Positions 9,248-21,727 of a stretch of DNA of 64,000 nucleotides are shown here, in pieces. Within the stretch, counting starts at the first letter, position 1. Every line of letters begins with the position of its first letter. Origin of the DNA: Cantharellus purpuraceus (taxonomy: Eukaryota > Basidiomycota > Agaricomycetes > Cantharellales > Hydnaceae); the NCBI GenBank assembly GCA_025174535.1, contig JALBUN010000045.1:2046001-2110000 (forward strand), read 5' to 3'. The notes under the pieces were generated by a model. It was not told the origin of the DNA, did no database searches, and worked only from the letters and a program-made list of their open reading frames with translations. Both the position numbers and the translations under genes were made by a program.

Positions 9248-11552
9248 TTAGAAAACCACCTGGGTTCCTGAAGCATCAAAACCATAGAGGAAAAGGGACA
9301 GAAAGATAGAGACGGACCAGGTATTGTTGAGTTGTTCAATCCAATGAACGACAAGCCTCAAGCGAAGGCGGGGGGATCGTATTGGCAGCAACTTTGCCTT
9401 TTCATGCTCGTCGATCGGCAGGACCTGGATTTCGACATGGGTAATAGATGCGTCTGAGAGATCAAAAGAGTTGTGATGACACTCACCAGAGCCATCCAGA
9501 AGCTGAAGTTACTCGGGTCGTCGACTGGCTCGGGTCCGTAAGTGTGGTTGAGACGTTGCACAACCCATGGGGCTGTGCCATTGCGTAGTTTATTGAGAAA
9601 TACATGGCACAATTCCATGAGCTCCTCGTTCGTCGCGGGCACGCCACGGTTCAGACCACCCGTGACTGCAGATGGGAGGTCTTCCTCATTGATCCCAGGG
9701 ATCACCGTAGATGCATGCAGAGCATCATCTACATCAAGTGGGAAATCGTCGATCCTGTAATATATCGAGTCCAATACTCCGTCAAAAGCAGGAGCAAGCG
9801 TGTAAGGGAACGCACAGCTCAATGCGTCCGACCATGTACCCATCAAGAGTTCCACGTTCAAGAATCCGAAAACGTTGGACACCCCAGGTCTCCACCATGC
9901 TACGGCCATCTGGAAACATCTGCACAGTGCGTATTTCAAGCAAAGTGCCGAAATCTGTGCCGCCACCTGGTGTTCGCGGCGGCATGATCATCCCGAACCG
10001 TGGAGTCGTTGTCTCAAGACAGCGGCGAAGCATAAGACGATACCTACGCGGTGTTAGAGGCGACTTAAATTGGGAGGGACGGGGGAGAAGGGGAGAAGAA
10101 AGAGAATAGCACGTACCGCGGTTCATAAAAATGAAGAATGGTGGGAGTGCCGGGGAAAGAGAGTTGGCACACGAAGATGGGCGTGTCAAGTCTCGAGTCG
10201 CGTTCCTCTGCTTCAACGGTAGCTTTTCGGTCCGCATACATATCTGGAAATGCCTTGAGAACTGTGGAATTGGGGTGAGCAGGCAGTGAGACAGGAGGAA
10301 AATAAGAGTGGTCACGAAACTGATGGACAAGACCACTTTGTTGGGGGGATGCTCCTGAAAGTAAGAGAAGCCTGGCAAATCAGTGCGACACAAGGGACAT
10401 TGTACACTATGGTCAAGTGCACGTTGTAGACATTTCGCACAGAATGTCTACGATGAAACAGTGAAAACCAAAGACAAATAAAAGACAACGAGAGTAGCGT
10501 ACATGCTGACATGGCGTTGTAACAGGTTGGTACAACAGCATGAAGCATATTTCGCAAGTGAGCTCTGTTAGCAACTCCTTCTCAAATGTGGACGTCCGGG
10601 AGACTGAAGTGGGCAGAAATGAAGGAGGAGAGGTCTGCGAACTCCTGCGTTGTCTCTTAAAAGGGCGCTTACTCTGTCTACCTTGTCGTGGGCGATGAGG
10701 CTTGACAGGCGGGTCTGAGGGTATATCGTCGGGTTCCGGGGACGAACGGGAGATGCGGTCCACAGTTAGGGAGGCACGGTTTGCCATTTTCGGAGTGTAC
10801 TCTTGATTCTCGTCTTCGGAATCATTGTCGGAAGCAGCCGGAAGAGGGACACGGTCATTATGTTGGGGCTGCCGCTGCTGAGCACGGTGCACGAGAGGGA
10901 GAATTTTGCAGATCGTAACATCCAGTCTGACGTCTTGCACCCTACTAGGGACTGCCGCTTGAAGGGGTACTGCTGAACCTTGTGGGTGGGCAGGTGGGGG
11001 AAAGTACGTGACAGAAGATTCTGGAGGGATGTTGGGACGAATAGTTGATCGGGAAGGGGCGGTAGGGAGACAAGTGGGCAGGGGGCAGGTGGGGAGAATT
11101 GGAGGCCCAGGACGGAAGGGGGGGGTTGAGGGTGGTGGAGCAGGGGGCTGGGGGGTCTCGAGGGCGAATGACACATGCTCAGAACAGACTGTGTGGCCAC
11201 AATTGAGGGTAGTCGGCGCTGTGAACAGGGCAGTCGGGGAGCATTGGGGACATTGAAGAAGAGGTAATAAACTGTGAGGGATAAGCTGGAAGTGGGAGGA
11301 CATGGTGGGGGAAGGAGGAGAAGAGGGGGATCTAGCGGAGATGTTGGAGCGTTGTGTCTGGCGATGTAGAACATCTGCAGACTCTGAATCGAGGTGAGGC
11401 AAGTCGGGCTCTGGAGTAGACGGTATTGGGGATGCTTGCGATGGAAGACCCGTGCTCGCCGTGGAGGACGATGGACCTGGAGCCAAACCATCTGATATAG
11501 CTCTGCCTTTACCCTTCCCCATTGCCTCGCTGGCCTCGTCGTTGGAGGTCAT
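9248..11552 (-). CDS. Double-RING, LON-domain protein (LONRF-like)
   Basis: This is a probable ubiquitin E3 ligase with a C-terminal LON substrate-binding domain. After a Ser/Pro-rich leader (ATG at 11550-11552), a first Cys-rich RING-like module is visible at about 11265-11080: LQCPQCSPT, LNCGHTVCSEH, then CPLPTC. A long basic, proline-rich linker follows. The second, canonical RING starts TCEICFMLLYQPVTTPCQH at about 10570 and is interrupted by an intron. It resumes as TFCAKCLQ and VQCPLCRTDLPGF at about 10430-10360. The LON domain runs from about 10260 to 9450: PIFVCQLSFPGTPTILHFYEP, RYRLMLRRC, RFGMIMPP and FPDGRSMVETWG. The last exon begins LPIDEHEKAKLLPI and ends at TAA 9248-9250. The architecture matches animal LONRF proteins without the TPR part. 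RING plus LON in one polypeptide is a secure reading. Confidence 0.88.
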
Positions 11553-11821
11553 TGTTCACAGTAAGTTGGTTTCATGAGCGGGTCGCCAAGAGATCGAGTG
11601 CTGATGTCAGCCACGTGACTAGAGATTAGCACAGCTGAGACCCATAATTTGGCGAATAGTTTTTCCCACCTTGTTAGCCTCTGAAATACTCTCAATCCTA
11701 GACGTTAAAGCTTGGACGTACTGGTACGCTGAGATCGACAAATCTTGTCGGATCGGCATCATTCCGCGTGTTGGTGGCTGTGCCGTTATCAGCGCCTACC
11801 CGCACCCGCCACTAATCATAG

Positions 11822-11829
11822 TCACGTGA
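11822..11829. promoter_or_regulatory. TCACGTGA palindrome (bHLH-type E-box)
   Basis: A perfect 8-bp palindrome with a CACGTG core sits in the shared RING/LON and STB6 promoter. Such cores are bound by bHLH factors such as Cbf1 in other fungi. Binding here is inferred. Confidence 0.5.
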
Positions 11830-12358
11830 TCCATCAAGGAACGGGTCTGTGTCTTCTCTCTACCGGCCTGCACATCTGGTCGGATGATTGGCTGTAGCTT
11901 GTTATACCTTCCTGGTTGTTTTATACAGCCCTTCATATATCTATGGAAAGGCATTGAATGTAAGACCATGGTACTAAGGTTCTCAATGTCATCTGTGGAC
12001 TGTCTCACAACAAGAGACAACCCTAAGAATCCCCTAAGCAAGGAAAATATTTGTGTATGTGCAAGGGGTCCCTGATATTGACTAGCTAAAAGAAGGTGTT
12101 TGCTGAGGCCTGAGGTTTGTGATATTTGGTCTCACTTAGGCCTCAAGAGCAATTTTCCTTAGATTCAGCCATATTTGGCCTAGGCCAGCATGATTCCCAA
12201 TCAGTGCTACAATCCATGAAGTACAAATCAATAGATAATATTCACAGCAAGACGAGAGGGGTAGGGAACGGATTACCAGCTTGCTGTCTCGAATTGACCC
12301 GAAAAGATCGCCACTTCTACACTGATGCGGCGGCGCGATCGCAGAGCCAAGGATCACG

Positions 12359-12366
12359 TCACGTGA
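12359..12366. promoter_or_regulatory. TCACGTGA palindrome, 23 bases before the STB6-like ATG
   Basis: The flanks extend it to the 10-bp palindrome GTCACGTGAC. It lies immediately upstream of the ATG at 12390, so it is probably near the transcription start. Confidence 0.5.
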
Positions 12367-12389
12367 CCAATGCTTTGGTCTCCGCGACG

Positions 12390-15300
12390 ATGCCAGTTCA
12401 ACGATTGACGCCGCTGAACTCGCCTCATTCATCACAACCCTCGTCTCCCCTTCTATCCGCAGTCCCACAGCACTCGTTGCCCGCCATCGCATCCCTCAAC
12501 AACTCGGAAGTACATGTTCCACAAAGACGGCTGCTCGTACCTACCGTACGACGCACAAGGGTCGCACATTCTCGAACCCAAAGAGTCAAAACCGGAAGGC
12601 TCACTCGACCATCCCGTTCAGGTTCTCTTGGTGCTGAGCTCGGTCCGAATCGAGAGTCCAAGGACTGGGTGTCCGCTCTTGGTAAGATGCACATCGTTGA
12701 GGAGCAGCTCGAACTTCGAGGGTATCAGATGTACGCAGTTGAGAAATGGTGTGTCGCACCTGGACCTTCTCTTCACTATTGCTGAAGCAGCTCTGCGGTG
12801 GTCAGGGTAGTGGATAGAAGAAGACTGGTCAATGTTGTATCCGTATACACTGGCGATCAAAGGCATAAGGCAGCTACATATGGCTTCTGCAATAGTTTGC
12901 CACTTATCCGTGGTCATATTTCAGATCACCGTCACAGCTCTGTCACCTTTTGTCTCCTTGTCAGATGTGCAAGCACAAACTGAGTTTGACAACGCCGTTC
13001 ACATTCTCCGTCGAGACGGTGCGCGACCACGAGAGGTACATCCCATCCTCTTGTCACTGTGCTCTACTAAATTCGGTTATGAAGACGGAGCATGGCGTTC
13101 TCTTGGTTACGAGCCTCAATAATTTTCGCTCTGATTACAATCTGATCCTTATACCTGATGGCAACTTCCTGGCTGCTAGGGAACGGCTTCATGTCAACAT
13201 CAATCTTTTGCGCATGGGTTGCAGTGGTCGTAGTGCTCTGACTCTTGAGGAGCCAAGGTAGACTTTTTACCACACTCCTGCGGACATACTAATGAAATTT
13301 GCAGCGATCCAACTAAGGATCGATATCTTTACATGTATTGCTTTTCGGACTGTATTACCCCGGGGATGTCCTTCAATCATGTGGTGCTTGAGCTTGTCAA
13401 ACTGGTGCAGTGTGCACTCGCCTTGTTTGGCATGTTCGATGGATCGCCTGACGAGAGGAACGGGCTGCTATGTGACCTCACAGCTGAGGGTATTTTGCGC
13501 TGGACGGACGAGGTTGGGGAGCCCCTGCTCTCTCTTGAGGTGTGTCTATGTGTTTAGATATCATGCATTGACTTATGTGCTTGTCTAGCCTATGGAGCGT
13601 GTAGGCGATCCGAGTGTTGTGTCTGCACTGCTTAGTCTCGTTGTCACAATGCGAAACAGGCTTAATGCATTGGGATTTAGCCAGGTCCGATCCTTTCAAT
13701 CTCTCAAAATTCTTGCATAATATTTTTCCCCAATAGGTACCAAAAGACCCATTCCGCGAGCCTATGAGTTTCATGCACACCGTATCGGCATTCCAAGCGC
13801 AAAAGCTCCCTTCTTCCTCTCCCACCCTTCTCCAGGGGTGTTTGTCGTTGGAAACGGTTCAGTGTATTAATGCCTCATACGACCGCATCAAAGCACGCGG
13901 AGCTGAATATCGCGTACCACGAATGATCCTTCATAAGATTGATGATATTACGACAGACCTCAATCTGCGTGGATCTTTGGATTCGTCCTTCATGGGGCAT
14001 GTATACGCCACTGCCGATCTCGCAGGATTCGTTCAAATGATGGTGAACGCAGGAAACAAAGATGTTGTAGAAAGCCTGAAAGCGTTGTGGACAGGAAAGC
14101 AGCCGAGACGAAGGAAAGCTAAGAAAGACGGGTTGGACGAGGAGGAGCGCACAGATGGGAAGAGCAGCGAAGAAGAGGATAGCATTCAGAGCATTTTTCC
14201 CAACTGGGGAAAGCATATGAAGGGGTCCGTACCATAGATGATCTTGTGGATCTATGCTGACTCCTATGACAGCTTCGATTTTGGCCTCGGACGGTCGAAA
14301 AAGCCAAGCGTCGACTTAACAGCCGCCAGAACACCCATGCAGAAGTCACTTTCTGCTGACGAGGCGGTTGTTCCCCTTCAGACAAGACCAAAACTCCCTT
14401 CCGTTGTGATATCAGGGTGAGAGCACACCTCACCCATGGATACGCTAGCTAATTATCAGTGATAGGGAAAGCGGAGCTGAAGGATCTCCACAGAGTAAGT
14501 ATACCCCCCCTTGCAGGGCTCTAAAAGCCAATATTCACCCATCAGGTGCATATCCGTCGTCATTTGGGCTGAGCCCTGCAGCATCCGCACAGAGCTCCAA
14601 AATCAATCTCACAAACTCCGATGGCCTCCGTCCTACACCACATGCTCGTGCCCTGTTTCCCAAGCGTGTACCCAGCAGGCTCAGCATGGCATCTGATCCG
14701 CTCGCTATCGCTCGGGAAGAGCGAAGAGCGTTCATGCGCCGCTCATCCGCTTACGAGGAGCGTGTGCTGAACAACGTGCATAGCACGTTAGGCGTGGAGC
14801 ACGATGATGAGGACGAGGCATTGGAGAGCGAACGGCGTGTAAATCGGGGACTGCTTCTTGGTGCAACTCACCGGTGCGTGGCTATGAGTGTTCTGTCTGA
14901 CGGATGTGTTCATAGGGTTATAGGCGTCACAGCGTTGATGATGTGTCGAGCTTGCGAAATCGGTCGTGTTTGCCTGTCGATCGGATGAAAATCGATGTCG
15001 GTCTTTGTGGTCAGTATCTCATAATGCACAGGCGAGAACTTCACCTGCAGAATGTCACGGCGCTGCTCAAAGTCAGTTGATGTATGATCTCTTTTATAGC
15101 ATGACTCACATCACTTTTCAAGCATTTAAATACGTCGTTGTCTACGTTGAACACGTGTCTGCGAGACAATCTCGCCGCAAATGAAGAACACTTGACAGAT
15201 GTTACTCATCTCCGTCACGAGGTCTCGACGACATTTGAAGCAGCTGAAGCGCGACAAGCAGACTGGACTAATTTGCAAGAGGTCTTGCGCTACCAGGCCG

Positions 15301-15656
15301 ATGAAATGGACATGAAAAATCTTTGGCGCAGTGTGCAGCAGCAACGTGGCCGAGTGGCGGCGGTACGGCAGTCTGTGTTCGACGCGCCACCGGGGACGCG
15401 TCCAAAACCAGGGACTGCGAACCGACGCTTGTTCCGGGTGCAAATGACGTTGGATCCGGATGCACAGCGACTTGTGGATTGGTTGGGGAGGACAGAGAGC
15501 GAGGCGGAGGAGGAGGCCTGCATTCCTGAGCAGTTGGGTGGTGTGTGGCTACCACCATTTGAGGAGCTCAAAGCATATGCGGAGGCGACACGGGAAGAAG
15601 ACCCAGGAAGTAAATGGTGGTGGTGGTGGCCATTTGGACGCCGTGCGACGAAGTGA
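12390..15656 (+). CDS. STB6: Stb6-like protein (Sin3-binding protein family, N-terminal Stb6 domain)
   Basis: Yeast Stb2/Stb6 were found as Sin3 histone-deacetylase binders, and their biochemical role is poorly known. After a Ser/Pro/Arg-rich leader starting MPVQRLTPLNS, the conserved domain begins at about 12700 with LRGYQMYAVEKW. It continues through VYTGD, TELDNA-like and RRDGARPRE, then TSLNNFRSDYNLILIPDGNF, RERLHVNINLLRMGCSGRSA and LTLEEP. The region 13360-14230 gives the second half: NHVVLELVKLVQ, ALFGMFDGSPDERNGLLCDL, KIDDITTDL and DLAGFVQMM. Later exons contain FGLGRSKKPSV, SDPLAIAREERRAF and coiled-coil-like HLNTSLSTLNTCLRDNLA. The protein ends in a tail with five tryptophans in a row and a basic end, with TGA at 15654-15656. 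I use the ATG at 12390 because upstream in-frame DNA has no ATG and looks non-coding. The many exons mean some junctions are approximate. Confidence 0.78.
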
Positions 15657-15802
15657 CGATGAGACCTCAGCACACGGGACAAAGAATATTGAGCATCTTC
15701 AGCAAGTCAGTATTGTACTAACCTGATCGCACATAACTTATTGATCAAGCTCTTTGCAAATTAAATATATATACTCCATATCCGAATACAAAGCATTGCA
15801 CC

Positions 15803-17225
15803 TCATTTGCGCGTTATCATTTTACCTTGTTGCTTTCGTAAAGCTCGCTTGCGTTCTTTTTCTTCAAACTGTGGAATGCAACTATATAAGGCAAGGAACA
15901 GTTCACTTGGGACCATACTCACCTTCTTTTGCTCCGCAGCACTAAGTCTGGAAACCTTCTCTTCTTCAGCCTTCCGCTTTGCGGCGCGCTTATTATCTTC
16001 CTGCTCTTCATTGCGCTCCTTCATTGCTTCCTTCCGCAACTGCTCGTCAACTTCCTCGCGGCGTGTCTTGAGCTTCGCCTTTGTCTCGGGACGAAGGGGG
16101 AGCTTGGTTTCGAGAATATCGATAAGAGTAAACATTGCGGCTACGATTGGGATTGTTGCGGCTGCATCCGACGGGGAGGGTGAACTGAGCGTGAGGATGA
16201 TACGGCGAGAGCGCTGAAGAGGGGGCCCATCAATTGGTCGTTCAGAAGGCTGATCTGTGATCTACAGAGGGTTTCAGTAAGGTAGGTAAGCACGCCAAGA
16301 GAGGTACTGACGATGAGGCTTCGGAAATATTTGAGTACTTTCGGGTCATTGAGGGTCTTTGCAAGGGGTAAGGCGGGGCTGAATTTCAAAATAGACTCTG
16401 TGATATCGGCGGCCTCGGAGAAAACACATAATTCCGAAGGAAGCGAGGCGAACTCGGAGACTTTGGTGAAAGTCTGTCTATCCCGTTAGGATATGGTACT
16501 TAAGACTCATGAAACGCACCAAATCCCATCGATTGCGTCTCATCTCGGCCATTTCTTCCTTTTTGATGATGCTCCATACAAAAGGGAGGGTTGGGACACT
16601 GGGCTGAAGAGTGAAGTCGAGTTGAATTTCGTCACGTGGGGTATACGTGAGGTCGATCAACGTCCATAAGAAGTTGTAGATGCAAAGGAGCACATCTTGA
16701 CGTGGGAGAAGGGAAATAGTGGTATGAAGAGACAGGAGGCCGCGTCGGCCAGTGCTGTAATTGAAAAAGTCACGCGCGCCATCTTGCACGATGTTTTTGG
16801 ATTGAGGCACCGGTGCAGAAAATTGTGTTTCAAGGAGCGGAATGTGGGCATCGAACCTTGAAGAGTATGAGCGATGGACGAACATCAGGACAGGCGACAT
16901 ACCACGCGGTTGCTCTGCGGTAATTTTGGGCCTTGCCAACGTACCAGAAGACAAAATACGCCAGTATACATAGTAAGAAGATTCCCTCAACCCGGAACTC
17001 TGAAAGACGAAACGTGAGTATGTAGGGACGAAATCGAAACAATCGAGCTGTCTTACGTGCAGGCCGAAAGACCACGCGGTTATATCGATACTCTGTTCCA
17101 TTCCAGTCCTCAGTCTGGATAATTGGAGCAGGGGTCACCTTTTGAAGAATGCTGAGGAAATTGCCGGTTATGATCTGAGCAGCAGCGCTCCAAGCTGCAG
17201 TGAGCAAGACCAGCGACCTAAGCAT
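15803..17225 (-). CDS. CCDC47 homologue (DUF1682 family, ER membrane)
   Basis: CCDC47 is part of the PAT complex that helps insert multi-pass proteins at the ER translocon, and it affects ER calcium. The ATG at 17225 opens a cleaved-signal-like start (MLRSLVLLTAAWSAAA). Next come YRYNRVVFRPA, a membrane segment (GIFLLCILAYFVFWYVGKA, about 17000-16930) and the DUF1682 body. That body shows RFDAHIPLLETQFSAP, DGARDFFNYSTGRRG, LPRQDVLLCIYNFLWTLIDL and RNRWDLTFTK. The C-terminal exon (16135 to 15803) is a highly charged coiled coil ending in a lysine- and arginine-rich tail, the hallmark of this family. It is convergent with the Stb6-like gene (146 bp between stops). Confidence 0.87.
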
Positions 17226-17367
17226 CTTGAGGCTTCAAGGCCTGCAACTGAGAATCAATGGCTAACGTAAACAGTGATTAGTCATTGCACGCGCCCTCTT
17301 CATACCCCACCGAAGAACTACAATTGCCGGATCTGCAGCAGCCTCAAATTCCAGAGGAGTAGCACCA

Positions 17368-17847
17368 ATGGACGTATGTCACTCCCACCACCATATCACT
17401 CCCTTGGCTTGTCATCACATCCTACACTAGGTGATACCGACGATGCCCCATGTCGACTTTCAAAGCGCAGTGGTGAATGCAATCGGAGCCATGACACGGG
17501 CGTCGGGGTCCATCGACCAGGCCACACTGCGACGGCTGCTGATGCTCACTCCCGCATATCTCATTGTGGACAACACGATCGACAGTGACGGCGGCCTAGC
17601 ACGGTGGTCCGCTGGCTTCAATCGCCTTGTCGACGTGGTTCTCGCGCTTCACGCAAAGGAGCAGCTAGAGACAGAGACCGTGAATGAGGCGAGCAAGGCG
17701 TGCAGCGAGTGCTGGAGTGTGTCTGGGACGTATCGCGGGCTGACTACTGACGGACGGGACGTCGTACGAGGAATTGGTGCGAGGTTGAAGACGATATTGG
17801 ATGCAGACGGAAGGAAATATAGAGGAGAACGAGTCTATGCTCCCTGA
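17368..17847 (+). CDS. Small protein of unknown function
   Basis: A two-codon first exon (ATG GAC, 17368-17373) joins a GT-AG intron (17374-17430) and a long second exon ending at 17847. The product of about 140 residues starts MDVIPTMPHVDFQSAVVNAI and reads as a compact, mostly helical, soluble protein with two cysteines in ACSECW. I recognise no domain, signal peptide or membrane segment. Codon texture and splice signals support it as real. It is divergent from the CCDC47 gene with 142 bases between the ATGs, so the two may share a promoter. Confidence 0.6.
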
Positions 17848-18014
17848 CTCTTTGAATACACTGTCCTTATTGTGTACACCAGCGACGGCACTGGCCCGTA
17901 GCGCCCAACGGTGGCTGACGCTTGACTAAGCTGGCACTTCCGTCACATACAGAGAGAGCGACCTGTATATATAGGCGACCGCACAGGACACCGCAGCCAG
18001 AACTGTTCATTACC

Positions 18015-21000
18015 ATGATCGCCTCGGTTCAACCGCTGGTCTCCCACTCAACCACATCCACCACCATGCCCGTCACAGAGGAGCCTTCCCGTGAGGACCA
18101 CGATGGCGACGATCTCACCACCCTCACTCCCCTCCGAGCTCACTATCTCAAAAAGACTCTGATCTCTCTTCAGTTTACCAGCGAGCTTTCGGAACTCACC
18201 AAGCCGTCCTCCAGCCCTTTCGTCTCACCCCTCTCCTACCTGGGCCAGCCCTTTACACCTCCACCAAAGGGAGCACCCGTCCTCGACTTTCCGTTTATGC
18301 GCTTCATGTTCCGTCAATTCGTACTCACATTTCCCTTTCTCGCCGCGGCACCCAAGGATTTCTTTCCCCAGAAGGTCCAACCATTCATTGCTTCAGTTCT
18401 TGCCCGTAATTTATCCGCTGCATCTCCTTTTGACGCGGACGCGGAGCGGACCGAGCAAGCTACTCGGGATAAGATCATTTCCAAGATTCAGAGACAGTTT
18501 GCGTTGCTATTAGGCTCTGCTCTCAAATTGATAGAACCAGAGGAGGTTGTTCGCCTTTCACAGAGAGATCTTGAGCGACTGGAAACACTGGCACGCAAAC
18601 GCCAGGCCAGGCAGAGCAACCTCAAGGATTCATTCGACGTCAATATTGTTAGCGTTCGTACCATCGTCGACAAGGGACGCGTTCGAAGCAGAGTTCACGA
18701 GGTGCTTATCCAGGTTTACTAGTCTCTGCTTCTCGTCCCTCCTAATCTATCTCAGGAATTCCTCGTTCGAACACGACGCTGGGATAGACCCGATGTCATC
18801 GTTTCCCGTCGGTATGGTGACTTCAAGACTCTTGCTGATGAGGTAGGTGCAACTTCGTTCCGTGTTCCCTGTAATTACATCTCTCGTCTAGCTCCGTAAA
18901 GCCTACCCAGAGTCATTGGTTCCTTCCCCACCAGCCAAAGACCGCTCGACTGTCGCTGCACCTTCTGCCTCTCCCTCCTTCTCTCCCTCTCAGACTCAAT
19001 CTTTTCAATCACTCCAAATGGACACTAGATCCCTGTCCCGTATCAACACCACTGACACTGGCATGCCATTTGATGGGTCCGCTTCACCTTTGGCATCGCC
19101 CTCGGTTAGCTCGTCCGCTGCTCGTTTGGCACGAGAGAAGAATCGACTCACCCTTCGCTCGTATCTCCATACACTTTTGTCGTCCTCGACATTCGCCAAC
19201 TCCCCAGTGCTCAAAAGTTTCCTGCTGTCCGGCCCAACAAGGTTGACTGCCGCAGAGGTTGAGGACGCGCGACGAAGAGAGGAAGCTGATCAAGTACGAG
19301 AAGAAGGACGTAGGCGGTTCGCAAAAGAACTAGCAGAGAAAGTGGATGGCCTACGGAATACGGCCAAAAGCGTCAAAGGAGACATTATGGGTCAAGGTAG
19401 ACGCACCTAGTGCACCAGGCTCCAAACCCAGGCTTGACTCTTTTCCAGATGGACTTCGACAGTTACTCGCAACGATCAAGACCACGTCAGATGTGCGTGA
19501 CCTGCCGCCAAACTTCAAGGCCGTTCTTGAGTGGGCACGCATATCGTTCGTCTCCAAGCCCTCTTGCCATACAGCATATATACTCAGATATATCGTTTCC
19601 AATATTTGCATTTTTCGCACATTCTTAGACTCGCCTCAACCATTTTTCACCACTTTGTTGCTGCAGACTCAGCGTCCGAGTCGCTTGCATCTTTAAAGCG
19701 TATTCATGGCCTCATGCCATATTTCGTGCTCAAAGGCATCCTGAAGATCAGTAACCCTATTGGTATGATACGAGGTGAAGTGTAGCCAGCTTCTCTGATT
19801 TTGCAGTACACGGACTCACCTTCCACTAGGTGTCTTGGATCTCTTTCTCGCTCAGCCTTTTGGAGGAAGAAGTCTTCTGCAGCGGTAATTATTTTGTATA
19901 TTGCTCTGAACGGACTGCTCTGATTGTAGATGCGAACCAGGATGTTCACGAGTAGTTTGGCCGAGGAAGTCAAAGCTCTGCAAGAGGACATTGAGGCTGT
20001 GCGAGATAAGGTCGAGGACCCTATCCTGTGTGAGAAGATCAGGCTGTTCGTGTATGCGCCTCTAGAGATACAGATGCTGTTTAAAGCTGATGCAGGCAAG
20101 CTGCTCTTTTTCATTCTTGGAGTCTGATTAACAGTCTATACATTCAAAGTTGAGGAAAAGTTTGACATCATCACGATTGTCCTACGTTCAAACGAAGAGC
20201 CAATGCTTTCACGTGCACAAATGCAGCGCGTACGCCGAGCACACCTTGCCCACTTGGAATACTTGCGCCATCGCGAGAGTCTCGAAGACTCTGACGACGA
20301 CGACGGCCCGCAGAACGAGGATGCGTGGCTGTATGAGGACTTGACCATTTTAGGAAAATTGTATTCACGGCTCAGAGATCGACAACAGCTCATTGAATTG
20401 ATTTTTGAGGTACGGTGCCTAGTTTTTTTCCTAATATACGTTGAGGAACATGTTGCCAGGGTACAACAGCAGATTTGTTGAAGGATATCATCACGATATT
20501 CTACGCTCCTTTGGCGCAGGTGTACAAGGCGGCAAGCATTGCTGACTCTCTTGGCGACTTGCAAACCTTCATCAACGACTTGATTAAGACTGTTGAGCAA
20601 GTTGACGAAGGTACGATCTCCCTTGCAGGATGTATGGCTTTCTTGGCTAACCCGTTCTTTAGCCAGTCAGCAGGATCCAGCACGCACCGTCAAGATATTT
20701 ATCGAACTTGTACACAGGCATGAACAGGCATTCTACAATTTCGTGCATAAAGTCCACTCCAAAGGCGCAGGCCTCTTTGACAATTTGATGCGATGGATTG
20801 AGTTATTTCTGACTGTGGTACGCGAGGGTATTGGCGAACAAGTCAGCCTTGAATATCTTCTTCCACACACTGGCCAAGAGCGTACAGACATCCTGCGTGA
20901 GGTTGATGCTGTTGCTCTGTATCATTACCGTCTCAAGGTTGCGTATGAAAGCAAGGTGCGGAAACGGTTTTTGAGAGGAACCACTTCCAATGACACCACC

Positions 21001-21727
21001 ACTGCCGATGAGGACGACGAAGCCACTCAAGGGCTTATTGACGATGCGGTGAGAGACTTCAGCTTCGGGGATATAATGCGCGGCGACGCGGAGGATCTTG
21101 CTGCCGAAGACTCGGAGAGCGAGGATGGCAGCGAGACGGACTCCGAGACAGGGTCAGAATTAGAGACGGACAGTGGTGGTGCAGAAGAGAGCGAGGAAGG
21201 TCAGGTTCTACGGATGGCGTCGCAGTCGCCGGCTCAGTTGCGCATGCCTGCGGTTGCGCATCTGGCTCAGCCGGTGGCATCACTCGAGCTTCCATCCTCA
21301 TCCAGACCCATTGTACCGCGACAGCGGTCTTTCTCGTTGCGTTCGCATAAATCGGCGGACTTATCCAAAACGCGGAATGCTGCAGTGTTGGCTGAGATAC
21401 CACCTGTCCCTCCATTGCCCCATCGACATAATGATGTACCTCCCACCCCGTCATCCTCACGACCCTCCATGCGCAGGCGGAAGACGATAGCCGATATGAA
21501 GCGAGCGTCCTCGAAACATGCAGATGCTGCTTCACAAAAGACACCCAAGAAGAAGCAGGCTCCGGATATCAAACCACCAGACTTGAAAGCGATTCCTGAC
21601 ATGCTGCCACTGTTTGTGGAGATGGTGAGTTCAAAGTGATGCCATCAATCAATCGTTCCTTGACTAAATAGGGATGATTTACAATTTTCTCCAGACCCGA
21701 TCATTACTACGACCACGGCCTATTTGA
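18015..21727 (+). CDS. LEC1: PX-domain protein with PX-associated and DUF3818 regions (yeast YPR097W/Lec1 type)
   Basis: The yeast relative binds phosphoinositides through PX and influences sterol and lipid-droplet distribution. The first long exon (18015 to about 18710) carries the N-terminal associated region: LRAHYLKKTLISLQF, SPLSYLGQPF, LDFPFMRFMFRQFVLTFPFL. The PX domain follows with RSRVHE then EFLVRTRRWDRP and VSRRYGDFKTLADE across an intron near 18715-18755. Downstream exons give LRQLLATIKT, HHFVAADSASESLASLKRIHGLMPY, VLDLFLAQPFGGRSLLQR and FIELVHRHEQAFYNFVHKVHSKG, characteristic of DUF3818. An acidic stretch and a proline-rich tail end the protein. Splicing the last GTGAGT donor (near 21625) to the acceptor before ACCCGATC gives a TRSLLRPRPI ending at 21727. 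Unspliced, the frame stops at 21639. Confidence 0.86.

Larger units (their letters stand above)
11553..12389. other. Divergent promoter region with three CACGTG sites
   Basis: This 837-bp gap lies between the start of the RING/LON gene and the start of the Stb6-like gene. It carries CACGTGAC at 11612 and TCACGTGA at 11822 and 12359. No coding frame is convincing. Confidence 0.6.
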
